From FEN-299 sp963717945 (GTDB lineage Bacteria > Acidobacteriota > Vicinamibacteria > Vicinamibacterales > Fen-181), in contig CAVQXT010000007.1 of the NCBI GenBank assembly GCA_963717945.1, positions 496,001 through 560,000 on the forward strand: DNA of 64,000 nt, written 5' to 3'. Numbering within the stretch: the first letter of the stretch is position 1; every line of letters starts with the position of its first letter. Below, one piece after another: positions 44,401 through 52,278 of this stretch. The notes beneath the pieces are model-generated. The model did not search any database. It saw only the letters and a list, made by a program, of their open reading frames with translations, and was not told the origin of the DNA. The translations under genes and the position numbers were made by a program.

Positions 44401-44630
44401 CCGCCCGATGCGGCGCCGGCGTAGTAGGTCTTCTGATCGCCGGGGATTCCCGCGACCGACGCGATGCGGCCCGCGCTCGGCGGGCCCATGTAACGGAAAC
44501 GCAAGGCTTCAACCGGCTGGTCGGCCGCGGGGCCGCCGCCCTGGCGCTGGGCGTCGAGCGCGACGGCCGCGCCGACCGCGAGCAGCGCGAGCAGACACGC
44601 GTGCCAGAGTCGTCGAGTGTCGAGATGCAT
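41403..44630 (-). CDS. secreted sortilin/VPS10-like BNR-repeat protein
   Basis: The protein has 1075 residues with signal peptide RLWHACLLALLAVGAAVALD. At least nine BNR/Asp-box motifs are visible, among them TSDGGQTFEPV, SSDAGKTWTNV, TTDGGKNWQRV, SKDGGATWQHL, TRDGGRTWTNV and TTDYGQTWTRI. They build a large propeller as in VPS10 sortilins and xyloglucanase-type glycosidases. A C-terminal helical region follows an FN3-like segment. No catalytic pair was identified. A paralogue starts at 62438. The ribosome site GGAGGG and a TATACT box lie upstream of the ATG. Confidence 0.85.
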   Translation of the reverse strand: MHLDTRRLWHACLLALLAVGAAVALDAQRQGGGPAADQPVEALRFRYMGPPSAGRIASVAGIPGDQKTYYAGAASGGVWKTSDGGQTFEPVFDAQPVQAIGALAVAPSSPNIVWAGTGEAWAIRDSDVMGDGIYKSSDAGKTWTNVGLRETGRIGRILVHPTNPDIVFACALGRTTGPQEERGVFRTTDGGKNWQRVLFVDPNTGCSGIDLDPKDPNIVMAGMWQVEMHTWAMFSGGPGSGVYRSKDGGATWQHLENGLPKPPVGKIDVAIAPSNGKRMFALIQTPNQGSLWRSDDGGDSWKAVSWDRRLIGRAGYYIRVAVSPTNPDEVLIANSSFHRSTDGGLTFPPNTTRCGDCHDIWIDPKNGDHWVVTDDAGMTITRDHARTNQVITLPIGQMYHVAVDDQVPYWMYSNRQDDGTMRGPGNSPVQVPNVPSYAPPQGMRGGGFGGGGGGGGRGGASVAWQAGIGGCESGFTIPVPGDPDVVWATCYGNQVTRFDNRVGVARSVSPWLHTLDSEPDKTKYRCHWTPPLAFDPFEKETVYYGCQEILRSDDQGQTWQVFSPDLSTQDPSRIVSSGGIVPDNLGQFYGEVVFAIAPSKLEKGLIWAGTNDGLFWNTRDGGRTWTNVTKNVQGLAPWGTIRKIEPSRFDAGTAYVAVDYHLMENRDPFIYKTTDYGQTWTRISDGLPKGHPLSYVLSVTENPNRRGMLFAGTGHGFFYSLDDGRSWTQFNDGLPAAPVTWIEVQPQYHDVVVSTYGRGLYQLRDITRLEQQDLADANAGAYFYQPRPGFRQPRSGSAEFLYSLKAAIDKVRLEIVGPDGGVIRTLDGTGRAGLNRATWDLRYDGPAQVELRTIPPDNPHIWEEARFKGKDTRPIVHWGIQQPQRQGPIATPGRYTVRLMAGGQTVVRAVDVLKDPKIKASASDLAASTATQVRVRDDINKTAAMANRLEVMRKQIEDLLKANAGKKPAEQALTALNEKMLSVELQLLSRSDLHSDDKWYVEAYKIYLNLLWLGGEIGGGASDVAGGADFRPTDASLQALAMIEKDLAAAQADYATLVNIDVPAFNKANPRMAIK

Positions 44631-44652
44631 TAGGGAGCCCTCCAGGAAAAGC

Positions 44653-44658
44653 AGTATA
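44653..44658 (-). promoter_or_regulatory. -10 box (TATACT) of the sortilin-like gene
   Basis: TATACT on the minus strand lies 22 bases before the ATG at 44630, with a GGAGGG ribosome site between (44637-44642). This is an ordinary leadered gene. Confidence 0.4.
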
Positions 44659-44663
44659 GCCCG

Positions 44664-44780
44664 GCTCAGGGCTCAGGGCTGGGCTGCAGGCTACGGGCTA
44701 CGGGCTGCAGGCTACAGGCGGTGCCACGCGCGTCACATTGAACGGCCTGAAGCCCGAGGCCCGTAGCCCGAAGCCTGCAA
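44664..44780. repeat. heptamer arrays between the sortilin-like gene and mtgA
   Basis: Units GGCTCAG, GGCTCAG, GGCTGGG, CTGCAGG, CTACGGG, CTACGGG, CTGCAGG and CTACAGG fill the left part. At about 44750-44780 the reverse-complement type appears (GCCCGAG, GCCCGTA, GCCCGAA, GCCTGCA). Together they form a long imperfect inverted repeat. Confidence 0.6.
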
Positions 44781-44784
44781 TCCG

Positions 44785-45519
44785 TCAGAACCGTTTGATG
44801 TACCCGCTGCCCCCGATCTGCTCCATCTGCTGGACGATCCAGCCGCGGCGCTCCTCGACGTAGGCCGACGGGTGATTGGCACGGAGGCGAATCGGGTTGG
44901 GCAGGACCGCTGCCAGAAGGGCCGCCTCGTCGGCGCTCAGGCGCGACGCCGGCTTGTGGAAATAGCGTTCGCTGGCGGCCTCGACGCCGAAGACGCCGTC
45001 GCCCAACTCGACAATGTTGAGGTAGACCTCGAGGATGCGGCGCTTGGACCAGGTCAGCTCGATGAGGACCGTGAAGTAGGCTTCGAGTCCCTTGCGGAGG
45101 TAGCTTCGGCCCGACCACAGGAACAGGTTCTTGGCCACCTGCTGCGAGATCGTGCTGGCGCCGCGCAGCCGCTGCCCGCGCTCGTGCTGGTCGATCGCCT
45201 TCTGGATCGACTCGACGTCGAAGCCCCAGTGGGTGGCGAAGTTCTGGTCCTCGGAGGCGATGACGGCCAGCGCGGCGCGGGGGGAGATGCGGCGCCACGG
45301 GACCCAGCGGTAGTCGACGTGGTAGGTCCGGCCGTGCACGAGCGCGTCGACCCGGCGCTCCACCATCACCGCCGTAGTCACCGGCGGGATGAATCGCAGC
45401 GCGACGGTGGCCAGCACGGAAGCGGCCAGCAGGATTGCAACGAGCTTGCAGACCCGGGCGACGAACCGCCGGACGCGGGGCCGCGGGCGGGCCGTCCCGC
45501 CGGATGAACGTTTGGCCAT
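44785..45519 (-). CDS. mtgA: monofunctional peptidoglycan glycosyltransferase
   Basis: The 244-residue GT51 enzyme has an N-terminal membrane anchor (VCKLVAILLAASVLATVAL). Family motifs are complete: IASEDQNFATHWGFD with the catalytic glutamate, RGASTISQQVAKNLFLW, and KRRILEVYLNIVELGDGVFG with the second glutamate. It polymerises lipid II into glycan strands; MurJ, which supplies lipid II, is encoded 4 kb away. TAACAT lies 10 bases before the ATG, a leaderless-type spacing. Confidence 0.93.
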   Translation of the reverse strand: MAKRSSGGTARPRPRVRRFVARVCKLVAILLAASVLATVALRFIPPVTTAVMVERRVDALVHGRTYHVDYRWVPWRRISPRAALAVIASEDQNFATHWGFDVESIQKAIDQHERGQRLRGASTISQQVAKNLFLWSGRSYLRKGLEAYFTVLIELTWSKRRILEVYLNIVELGDGVFGVEAASERYFHKPASRLSADEAALLAAVLPNPIRLRANHPSAYVEERRGWIVQQMEQIGGSGYIKRF

Positions 45520-45553
45520 CAGCGACGCAATGTTACCCCAGGCAGTGGCTATG

Positions 45554-45656
45554 GCGCAGGGCTGAAGCCCTGCGCTATCTGAAGCCAGCCGGCCTCCACA
45601 GCCCCGCGCGATCCGCTGCAGTGGTCACCAGATAGCGCACGGCTTCAGCCGTGCGC
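45554..45656. repeat. pair of inverted dispersed hairpins upstream of the beta-lactamase-fold gene
   Basis: Hairpin 1 is GCGCAGGGCT-GA-AGCCCTGCGC (45554-45575). Hairpin 2 is GCGCACGGCT-TC-AGCCGTGCGC (45635-45656). Each has TATC or GATA on its inner side, so the two are inverted copies of one element about 60 bp apart. The first CAGGGCTGAAGCCCTG core is related to the AGGCTGAAGCCT sequence at about 40650. Confidence 0.75.
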
Positions 45657-45687
45657 CGTCAGCCCTTCCCGTGAGAGAATCGCCCCA

Positions 45688-46663
45688 ATGCACACTCCTC
45701 ATGCCGCTCTCATCCGGCCCGACGGCGCGCGGACCCTGTTGTGCCTCGGGCTGCTCGCCTCGCTGGTCCTGTCGGCCTGCGCGCGCACGACCCGCACCGC
45801 GGGGGCGCCGGCCCCGGCGTCCGTCGAGGCCGCGGCCCACGCCCGCGTCGAAGATCTGGTGGCGAAGAGCGGGGCAGAGGTGGCCATCGCGTTCCGCACG
45901 CTGGACGGACGCCAGGAGTGGTTCGTGCGCGCCGACGAGCCGTTCCACGCGGCCTCGACGATGAAGATCCCGGTGATGATCGAGCTGTTCAGGCAGGCCG
46001 ACGCCGGCCTGATCTCGCTCGACGGCCCCGTGACCGTCGTCAACGAGTTCAAGAGTCTCGCCGACGGCAGCCCCTTCTCACTCGGCCCCGACAGCGACTC
46101 GGAGACGGACCTCTACAAGGCCGTCGGGGAAACACGCACCTACCGCGAGCTGTGCGACCTGATGATCGACGTCAGCTCGAACCTCGCGACCAATATCCTG
46201 ATCGACCGGCTGGGAGTCGAGAACATCCGGGCGACCACCGAGGCGCTCGGGGCCGCCGGGATGAACGTCCGGCGCGGCGTCGAGGACAACGTCGCCTACC
46301 GCGCGGGCATGAACAACACGACCACCGCGCGCGCACTTGCTGGTTCTGCTCGAGGCGATCGCCAGCGGCAAGGCCGTCTCGCCAGAGGCCAGCCGCGAGA
46401 TGCTGGCCGTGCTCGAGCGTCAGCATTTCAGCGACGGGATCCCGGCCGGCCTGCCTCCCGGCACCGTTGTCGCGCACAAGACGGGCAGCATCACCCGCAT
46501 CCAGCACGATGCCGCCGTCGTGTTCGGCGACCGTCCCTACGTGCTCGTCGTCCTCGTGCGGGGCCTCGACGACGAGAAGCAGGGGAACGCCCTCATCGCC
46601 GACATCGCCCGCGCCATTCAACGGGGCCGTCACGGCGCGCTGACGGGCGCTCACTGGCTGTAA
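45688..46663 (+). CDS. beta-lactamase-fold serine hydrolase lipoprotein (one-base frameshift)
   Basis: MHTPHAALIR leads to the lipobox LSAC (Cys31), so the product is a lipoprotein. The class A active-site pattern is STMK (Ser90, Lys93), then SSN in DVSSNLATNIL in place of SDN, and later KTGSI. The frame breaks in a GCGCGC run at about 46331; the next frame continues directly (LLVLLEAIASGKAVSP) to the stop at 46663. Corrected length is about 324 residues. A class A Glu166 equivalent is not evident, so true antibiotic hydrolysis is doubtful; a peptidase or esterase role is possible. GAGAAT lies 7 bases before the ATG. Confidence 0.8.
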
Positions 46664-46747
46664 CCTCCGCCGGCGCTCGCTGTATCACTCTCTGAACCCC
46701 GGCGGCGGTGGCACGATTCGAGATCCGTTCAGGAAGGCAGGATAGGC

Positions 46748-47575
46748 ATGACACGCTTCCGTCGTCTGCGTGTGCTGTTGCTATTGTCCGTCGTCCTCCC
46801 TGGCGCGATGGCGATCTCGGGATGCGTCGTGCCGATCAAGATGAAGAACCGCGTCGAAGGTCCGGCAGGCGCGAAGGTGGGCCTCTCCAAAGAGGCCCTG
46901 ATTCCAGGAACGACGACACGCCAGGACGTCGAGCAGCGGTACAAGGATTTCGCCGTCGACACCGGCATCCCGAACCTGTTCTGGGGACGATTCCGCGAGT
47001 CGAGCTGGGCGGTGATCTGGGGCGTGGCGGGCTCGGGTGGAGGCGGCGCCGCCGGCGGCGGCCGGAAGTGGAACGTGCGCAACCTGCTCGTCGCCTTCAA
47101 CGACGACGGCACGGTCAGGAGTGCGGAGGTCGTTCCCGACGAGGAGATCCAGGATCGCCTCGTGAAGGCGGTGGCGGCGCTCGCGGCACCGTCCCAGGAC
47201 CTGTCGCAACCGGTGAAGGTCCGCGGCCTGCCGCCGGAGCCCCGGGAGGTTGGGGCAGGGACCATCGAGCTGGAGTTGACGCCGGCCGGCGTGGTCGTGA
47301 CCAAGTACCCCTACTGGACCTCGAAGAAGATGGCGCCGCCCCCGCCCAAGGTGGCCACCGTGCCGCTGGAGCGCCTCGAGAGCCTGACGTTCGGCCGGGG
47401 CCACGCCCATGAGGCTGCCAGGCTGGGGGTCGCGCTCCGGTTCAGGGGGAAGACGGCGGTGGGCCGGCGCCTGACGTTCTGGGTGCAGCCGGAAGTGGCG
47501 CCGATCCTCGCGCGCTGGCTCGCGCAGGTCGGCCTCCGCGGTGGCGTGCCGGACCTTGACGATCTTGGGACGTAA
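46748..47575 (+). CDS. hypothetical lipoprotein
   Basis: The 275-residue protein has an N-terminal lipoprotein signal (RRLRVLLLLSVVLPGAMA, then ISGC). A short segment (LIPGTTTRQDVEQRY) resembles the start of SmpA/BamE-like folds. A Gly-rich stretch follows and then a beta-rich region. I do not recognise a family for the rest. Its stop codon is inside the first copy of a direct repeat that runs into vapB. Confidence 0.7.
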   Translation: MTRFRRLRVLLLLSVVLPGAMAISGCVVPIKMKNRVEGPAGAKVGLSKEALIPGTTTRQDVEQRYKDFAVDTGIPNLFWGRFRESSWAVIWGVAGSGGGGAAGGGRKWNVRNLLVAFNDDGTVRSAEVVPDEEIQDRLVKAVAALAAPSQDLSQPVKVRGLPPEPREVGAGTIELELTPAGVVVTKYPYWTSKKMAPPPPKVATVPLERLESLTFGRGHAHEAARLGVALRFRGKTAVGRRLTFWVQPEVAPILARWLAQVGLRGGVPDLDDLGT

Positions 47576-47593
47576 GTGCATGATAAGTGCATG
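47573..47593 (+). promoter_or_regulatory. candidate VapB operator: two TAAGTGCATG direct repeats
   Basis: TAAGTGCATG at 47573-47582 and again at 47584-47593, 11 bp apart, which is one helical turn. The second copy includes the vapB start codon. Toxin-antitoxin complexes usually bind repeated sites at their own promoter, so autoregulation is plausible. Confidence 0.4.
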
Positions 47594-47824
47594 GCTGTTA
47601 AGACCATCACGATCGACATGGAGGCCTACGACACCCTGGCGCGGCACAAGCGGCCGGGCCAGTCGTTCTCGCAGGTCATCAAGGCGCACTTCGGGCCGCG
47701 CAAGACCGTCGGGGCCTTCTGCGAGGCGCTGCGGAACACGCGGCTGCCCGTCGCGGCGACACGAGCCATCGACGAGCAGGTCAGGGCGCGGCGCCGTTCG
47801 CCGGCGCGGGTGCCGCCGTTGTGA
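47591..47824 (+). CDS. vapB: VapB-family antitoxin
   Basis: The 77-residue protein starts MAVKTITIDMEAYDTLARHK, a ribbon-helix-helix-like start of the DUF217/VapB type. GQSFSQVIKAHFG continues the DNA-binding part, and the basic C-terminus would contact the toxin. The ATG at 47591 is preferred over GTG 47576. The stop overlaps the toxin start by 4 bases. Confidence 0.82.
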   Translation: MAVKTITIDMEAYDTLARHKRPGQSFSQVIKAHFGPRKTVGAFCEALRNTRLPVAATRAIDEQVRARRRSPARVPPL

Positions 47825-48228
47825 TTCACCTCGATACTAGTTTTCTCGTCGACCTGCTGCGTGAGCAGCGGCAGGACCGGTTCGGGCCCGCGTCCCGGTA
47901 TCTCGAGACGCTCGACCAGGACGAGGTGCTCGCGGCAAGCGTGCACGTGGTGTGCGAGTTGATGGCCGGGGCGTACCGGGCCGCGACGGCGGGTGGCGAG
48001 GTCGAACGCCTGTCTCGCCTGTGCGAGGCGCTGGTCGTCCGGTACCCGGACGAGACGTTCGCGCCGCAGTATGGACGGTTGCTCTCCGGCCTGCGCGGGG
48101 CGGGAACGACGATCGACGCGATAGACCTGCTGATTGCGACCGCGGCGGTGCTGGACGGCTCGCCGCTCGTCACGCGCAACGCCCGCCACTTCTCGAGGGT
48201 GCCGGGCCTGGTGGTCGTCGGATACTGA
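47821..48228 (+). CDS. vapC: VapC-family PIN-domain toxin
   Basis: The 135-residue PIN-domain ribonuclease starts at GTG. The acidic metal site comprises Asp5 (MIHLDTSFLVD), Glu46 (CELMAG) and Asp99/Asp102 (TIDAIDLLIA), followed by TRNARHF. VapC toxins cleave tRNA or rRNA when the antitoxin is degraded. It is translationally coupled to vapB. Confidence 0.92.
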   Translation: MIHLDTSFLVDLLREQRQDRFGPASRYLETLDQDEVLAASVHVVCELMAGAYRAATAGGEVERLSRLCEALVVRYPDETFAPQYGRLLSGLRGAGTTIDAIDLLIATAAVLDGSPLVTRNARHFSRVPGLVVVGY

Positions 48229-48266
48229 AGACCCCAGGCCCTGCTACCCATCCCGCCCTGACATCC

Positions 48267-48671
48267 CTATCCCTCCGGGTGCAGGTGCAGCGTCTTGCCA
48301 ATCGTGACGTAGATGCTTGCGGTATACGGCTCGCGTCCCGGTTCCCGGATCTCGAACTTGTACGCGCCGGGCCTCAGGTGAACCGTCTTGTTGTCGTGCG
48401 CCAGGCCGAGATAGGCGCCGTTGACGAACACCTGGGCGTCCTTCACCCTGGTGTCGATCTTGACCTCACCCGTGTTGGGATACGGATCGTAGTAGCCCGG
48501 CCCCCAGTAGCCTCCCACGTACGGTCCCCAGTAAGGTCCCCAGAAGGGGCTGTACCAGCCGCCGATGAACGAACCGACGACGACCACGCCGCCGCCGTGG
48601 CGGTGCTGAGCAGACGCGCTGACGGGCGCCAGCATCACCAGCACAGCCGCCAGAGTCACGAGTCTCTTCAT
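48267..48671 (-). CDS. secreted Gly/Tyr/Trp-rich protein with PEGA domain
   Basis: The start is ATG 48671, giving signal peptide MKRLVTLAAVLVMLAPVSAS cut at SA/QHRHGG. A low-complexity segment (WYSPFWGPYWGPYVGGYWG) precedes a PEGA-type beta domain (GEVKIDTRVKDAQVFVNGAY and HLRPGAYKFEIREPG). PEGA domains occur on surface-exposed proteins, and the function is unknown. An in-frame extension upstream has no signal sequence and is rejected. Confidence 0.8.
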   Translation of the reverse strand: MKRLVTLAAVLVMLAPVSASAQHRHGGGVVVVGSFIGGWYSPFWGPYWGPYVGGYWGPGYYDPYPNTGEVKIDTRVKDAQVFVNGAYLGLAHDNKTVHLRPGAYKFEIREPGREPYTASIYVTIGKTLHLHPEG

Positions 48672-48877
48672 GGTCCGCCTCCATCCTCGATACCAGCAAT
48701 GAGGATGCCAACGGGGGAGGCCTGTTTCCCGGCCCCGATCGCGCGTCCGATGCACGCGCGCGGCCGAGTCGCCACCCGTCGCAGACTCCCGAAGTCCCAC
48801 GTCACGGCTGGGCTGTCTCGTTATCAGGACGCCTGGTTGGCATCGGCTGCGGAGGCGTGTATCGTTGACGGCAGCTC

Positions 48878-49159
48878 ATGCGCAAGATCGGCCGTCTCGC
48901 TGCCGGCTTCCTCCTCGCCGTCGCGCTCCTGTATGCCGCCGATGGGGCGTGGGTGTGGCTGCGGACGACCGGCCGTCGCCTGCCGACGCGCACCGTCCAG
49001 GTGCACGTGATGCTCTCGGTCCCGCAGAAGAACAACCGCGTGGAGTTCATCCCGGGCGGGACCGAGACACAACTCTGCCTGTCCTCGATCTTCCCGCACT
49101 CGGGGCTGGCGCCCTGCTGGTACGTCGAGCGGCACACGAGACGGGAAGTGGATTACTGA
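48878..49159 (+). CDS. small membrane-anchored hypothetical protein
   Basis: The 93-residue protein has one N-terminal hydrophobic segment (LAAGFLLAVALLYAADGAWV) and a short basic-to-polar tail with two cysteines (QLCLSS, LAPCWY). I do not recognise a family. Coding is supported by a good signal/anchor and third-position GC preference; it could still be spurious. Confidence 0.5.
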   Translation: MRKIGRLAAGFLLAVALLYAADGAWVWLRTTGRRLPTRTVQVHVMLSVPQKNNRVEFIPGGTETQLCLSSIFPHSGLAPCWYVERHTRREVDY

Positions 49160-49246
49160 GGCGTCCGCTCGTCGCCCGGGCTGCGATACCATGTAGGGCC
49201 GGCGTGACCGGGGGATCACCCCGCGGCCGCGCGCGAAAGGACGAAC

Positions 49247-51499
49247 ATGTCGAGACCGGTCTGTCGTGTCGTTGTGGCCGTGGGTCTGCTCACCCTGCTG
49301 ATCCCCGGCGCGGGTCCGCTCGCGCAGTCCGGGGCCCCGCCGGCGGGCCGATGGGAAGACGCCTTCCGCGCGCTGCCGGTGGCCGCGAACATCCGCGCCT
49401 ACGACGAGCGCCTGAGCGCGAGACCCCACCACGTCGGCTCCCCCTACGACAAGGACAACGCCGAGTGGATGCTGGCGCGGTTCAGGGAATGGGGCTGGGA
49501 CGCGCGCATCGAGCGGTTCGACGTGCTCTTCCCGACGCCGAAGGAACGGCTGCTGGAAATGACAGCCCCCACGCGGTACGTGGCGAGGCTCGACGAGCCG
49601 GCCGTGGCCGTCGATCCGACGTCCGGTCAGAAAGCCGAACAGCTCCCGACCTACAACGCGTATTCCGCCGACGGCGACGTCACCGGGCCGCTCGTCTACG
49701 TGAACTACGGCCGCCCGTCAGACTACGAGGACCTCGCCCGCTACGGCATCTCGGTCAAGGGCGCGATCGTCATCGCCCGCTACGGCGAGTCGTGGAGAGG
49801 GATCAAGCCGAAGGTGGCCGCCGAGCACGGCGCCGTCGGGTGCCTCATCTACTCCGACCCCGCCGACGATGGCTACGTGCGGGGCGAGACGTTTCCAGAG
49901 GGGCCGATGCGCAGCCGCGACGGGGTGCAGCGGGGCAGCGTGATGGACATGCCGATGTACCCGGGCGATCCGCTCACGCCGGGCGTGGGCGCCACGCCGG
50001 ACGCGAAGCGGCTGGCGATCAAGGACGCGCCGACGATCACGAAGATCCCCGTGCTGCCCATCTCCTACGGCGACGCGCAGCCGCTGCTCGCGGCGCTTCA
50101 GGGCCCGCTCGCGCCGGCCGCGTGGCGCGGCGCCCTGCCGATGCCGTATCACCTCGGCGCCGGGCCGGCCGTCGTCCACCTGAAGCTCGCGTTCAACTGG
50201 GACACCCGGCCGCTCTACGACGTCGTCGCCAGGATCGCGGGCTCGACGTATCCCGACGAGTGGATCGTGCGCGGCAATCACCATGACGCGTGGGTGAACG
50301 GGGCCGCCGATCCGGTGACCGGCATCGCGGCCGAGCTCGAAGAAGCGCGCGCGTTCGGCGAGCTGCTCAAGCGTGGCTGGCGCCCGAAGCGGACGATCGT
50401 CTATGGCGCCTGGGACGGGGAAGAGCCGGGCCTGCTCGGATCCACCGAGTGGGTGGAAGCGCACGGCGCCGAGCTCGAGCGGCACGCGGCGGTCTACATC
50501 AACACCGACAGCAACGGGCGCGGCTACCTGGACATGGGCGGGTCGCCCACGCTCCAGCGGTTCATCAACGACATCGCCAGGTCGGTCGTGGATCCGGAAT
50601 CACACGTGAGCGTCTGGAAGCGGCTGCAGTCCAGGACGATCGCGACGGGCACGGCAGAGGAGCGGAAGCAGGCGCGCGAGGGGGAGGACCTGCCGATTGC
50701 CGCGCTCGGCTCGGGATCGGATTTCACGCCGTTCCTCCAGCACAACGGCGTCGCCACGCTCAACCTCGGCTACGGCGGCGAGGACGAGGACGGGATCTAC
50801 CATTCGATCTACGACGACTTCTACCACCTCACGCACTTCCAGGACACCGATTTCGCGTACGGCCGGCTGTCCGCGGAGACGTTCGGACTCGCGGTCATTC
50901 GCCTGGCCGACGCGGAGGTGCTGCCGTTCGAGTTCACGCACCTGGCCGACGCGGTGTCGGGATACGTCGCGGACGTGCGGGCGCTCGTCAGGCAGCGCCA
51001 GGACGAGGCCCGCGAGCGGAACCGCCAGATCGGCGACGGCGTGTTCGCGGCGGTCAACGACCCGCGCCGGCCGCTCGTTCCGCCCCCCGTCGAGCCGGTC
51101 GCGCCGGCGATGAACTTCGCGCCGCTCGAGAACGCGGCGACGGCGCTCGAGGCGGCCGCCGCTCGCTACCAGCAGGCGCTGCGGGCCGCCGAGCCGCGCC
51201 TCGCGCAGAACCCCGAGGTCGTGTCGGCCGTGAACGCGAAGCTGATGCAGAGCGAACGGCAACTGCTCGACCCGGCCGGGCTGCCGCGGCGCCCGTGGTA
51301 TCGCCATCTCCTGTACGCGCCCGGCTTCTACACCGGTTACAGTGTCAAGACGCTGCCGGCGGTGCGCGAGGCGATCGAGCAGGCGATGTACCAGGAGGTC
51401 GACGGAGAGGTGGCGCGCGCCGCGAAGGCGATCGAGCGCGAGGCCGCGCTGGTCAACGCGGCCGCCGGTGACCTCGAGCGCGTGGCGGGCAGGAAGTGA
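49247..51499 (+). CDS. M28-family metallopeptidase, glutamate carboxypeptidase II/PSMA-like
   Basis: The 750-residue secreted protein has a signal peptide ending PLAQSG. Its order is that of PSMA/transferrin-receptor proteins: a PA insert (about 130-320), a di-zinc M28 domain and a C-terminal TfR-dimerisation-like helical domain. The zinc residues are visible: GNHHDAWVNGAADP, DGEEPGLLGSTEW with the catalytic glutamate, INTDSNGRG and HSIYDDFYH. It removes C-terminal acidic residues or processes small peptides outside the cytoplasm. AAAGGACG precedes the ATG. Confidence 0.92.
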   Translation: MSRPVCRVVVAVGLLTLLIPGAGPLAQSGAPPAGRWEDAFRALPVAANIRAYDERLSARPHHVGSPYDKDNAEWMLARFREWGWDARIERFDVLFPTPKERLLEMTAPTRYVARLDEPAVAVDPTSGQKAEQLPTYNAYSADGDVTGPLVYVNYGRPSDYEDLARYGISVKGAIVIARYGESWRGIKPKVAAEHGAVGCLIYSDPADDGYVRGETFPEGPMRSRDGVQRGSVMDMPMYPGDPLTPGVGATPDAKRLAIKDAPTITKIPVLPISYGDAQPLLAALQGPLAPAAWRGALPMPYHLGAGPAVVHLKLAFNWDTRPLYDVVARIAGSTYPDEWIVRGNHHDAWVNGAADPVTGIAAELEEARAFGELLKRGWRPKRTIVYGAWDGEEPGLLGSTEWVEAHGAELERHAAVYINTDSNGRGYLDMGGSPTLQRFINDIARSVVDPESHVSVWKRLQSRTIATGTAEERKQAREGEDLPIAALGSGSDFTPFLQHNGVATLNLGYGGEDEDGIYHSIYDDFYHLTHFQDTDFAYGRLSAETFGLAVIRLADAEVLPFEFTHLADAVSGYVADVRALVRQRQDEARERNRQIGDGVFAAVNDPRRPLVPPPVEPVAPAMNFAPLENAATALEAAAARYQQALRAAEPRLAQNPEVVSAVNAKLMQSERQLLDPAGLPRRPWYRHLLYAPGFYTGYSVKTLPAVREAIEQAMYQEVDGEVARAAKAIEREAALVNAAAGDLERVAGRK

Positions 51500-52125
51500 C
51501 GAATTGGCGCATGAAAGGCGTCACCCCGGACTTCGGGGACGACCGCCGCGATTTCTGGCTGGGCGCGCCGGGCGCGGCGAGCGATCCGGCTATCGCCGGC
51601 CGCGCGGCGCTGCTCGTGCTCCTCGTGCTCTGGACCATGGGGTTCTTGCGCCATGGCCTGGATGCCGAGCACCTCTACGGCTCTTTCATGCACCTGGTCC
51701 ACATCCCGTTCCACGAGGCGGGCCACGTCCTGTTGTCGCCGTTCGGCCGGTTCGTCAGCGTGCTCGGCGGCAGCCTGTTTCAGGTTGCGGTGCCGCTGGT
51801 GTGCGCGACCGTTCTCCTGGCGCAGACGCGCGACCCCTTTGGCGCGTCGGTGGCCGCGTGGTGGGCGGGGCAGAGCCTGATGGATCTCGCCCCCTACATC
51901 GCGGACGCGCGGGCGCTGAGGCTGGTGCTGCTCGGCGGGCGGACGGGCGCCGAGGTCGAGGGGCACGACTGGGAGTACCTGCTCGGAGCCCTCGGCTGGC
52001 TTCACCACGACACCGCGCTCGGCCGTGCGTCGTTCACGCTCGGCGCGATTCTGATGGTCGCCGCGCTCACCTGGGGCGCGGTCGTCGTCTCGCGGCAGTG
52101 GACGTCACGGTCCTCGCGAGCGTGA
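51496..52125 (+). CDS. integral membrane protein with HEAGH zinc-protease motif
   Basis: The 209-residue protein has about five membrane helices. LVHIPFHEAGHVLLSPFGRF carries a HExxH motif in a hydrophobic helix, as in site-2 (M50) proteases. The second metal motif of M50 (NxxPxxxLDG) is not seen; ADARALRLVLLGG or GQSLMDLAPY could be a divergent counterpart. The GTG at 51496 overlaps the M28 stop (GTGA), indicating coupling. ATG 51511 is the alternative start. Either a divergent intramembrane protease or an inactive relative. Confidence 0.65.
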   Translation: MTNWRMKGVTPDFGDDRRDFWLGAPGAASDPAIAGRAALLVLLVLWTMGFLRHGLDAEHLYGSFMHLVHIPFHEAGHVLLSPFGRFVSVLGGSLFQVAVPLVCATVLLAQTRDPFGASVAAWWAGQSLMDLAPYIADARALRLVLLGGRTGAEVEGHDWEYLLGALGWLHHDTALGRASFTLGAILMVAALTWGAVVVSRQWTSRSSRA

Positions 52126-52278
52126 GGCGGCCTGTCGGGCCTCACATCCCCTCCGGGCGTGCTGGCGGCTCGGCCGTTCGTCTCCACCCCGTTTCCCGCT
52201 TGGGAGCGCACTGTCGTTCGCATAGACTGAACCCTCGGTTCGCGAAATCACCCTTCAGGGCGCGGAAGGACGACGTCT

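Noticed and set aside
41196..44633. 1145-codon open frame on the plus strand opposite the sortilin-like gene
   Set aside because: Same GC-driven shadow effect; the minus-strand product has nine BNR motifs and a signal peptide, the plus-strand one has nothing recognisable.
45688..46663. Antibiotic-resistance class A beta-lactamase
   Set aside because: STMK and KTG are present, but SDN is replaced by SSN and no Glu166 equivalent is evident, so resistance is not claimed.
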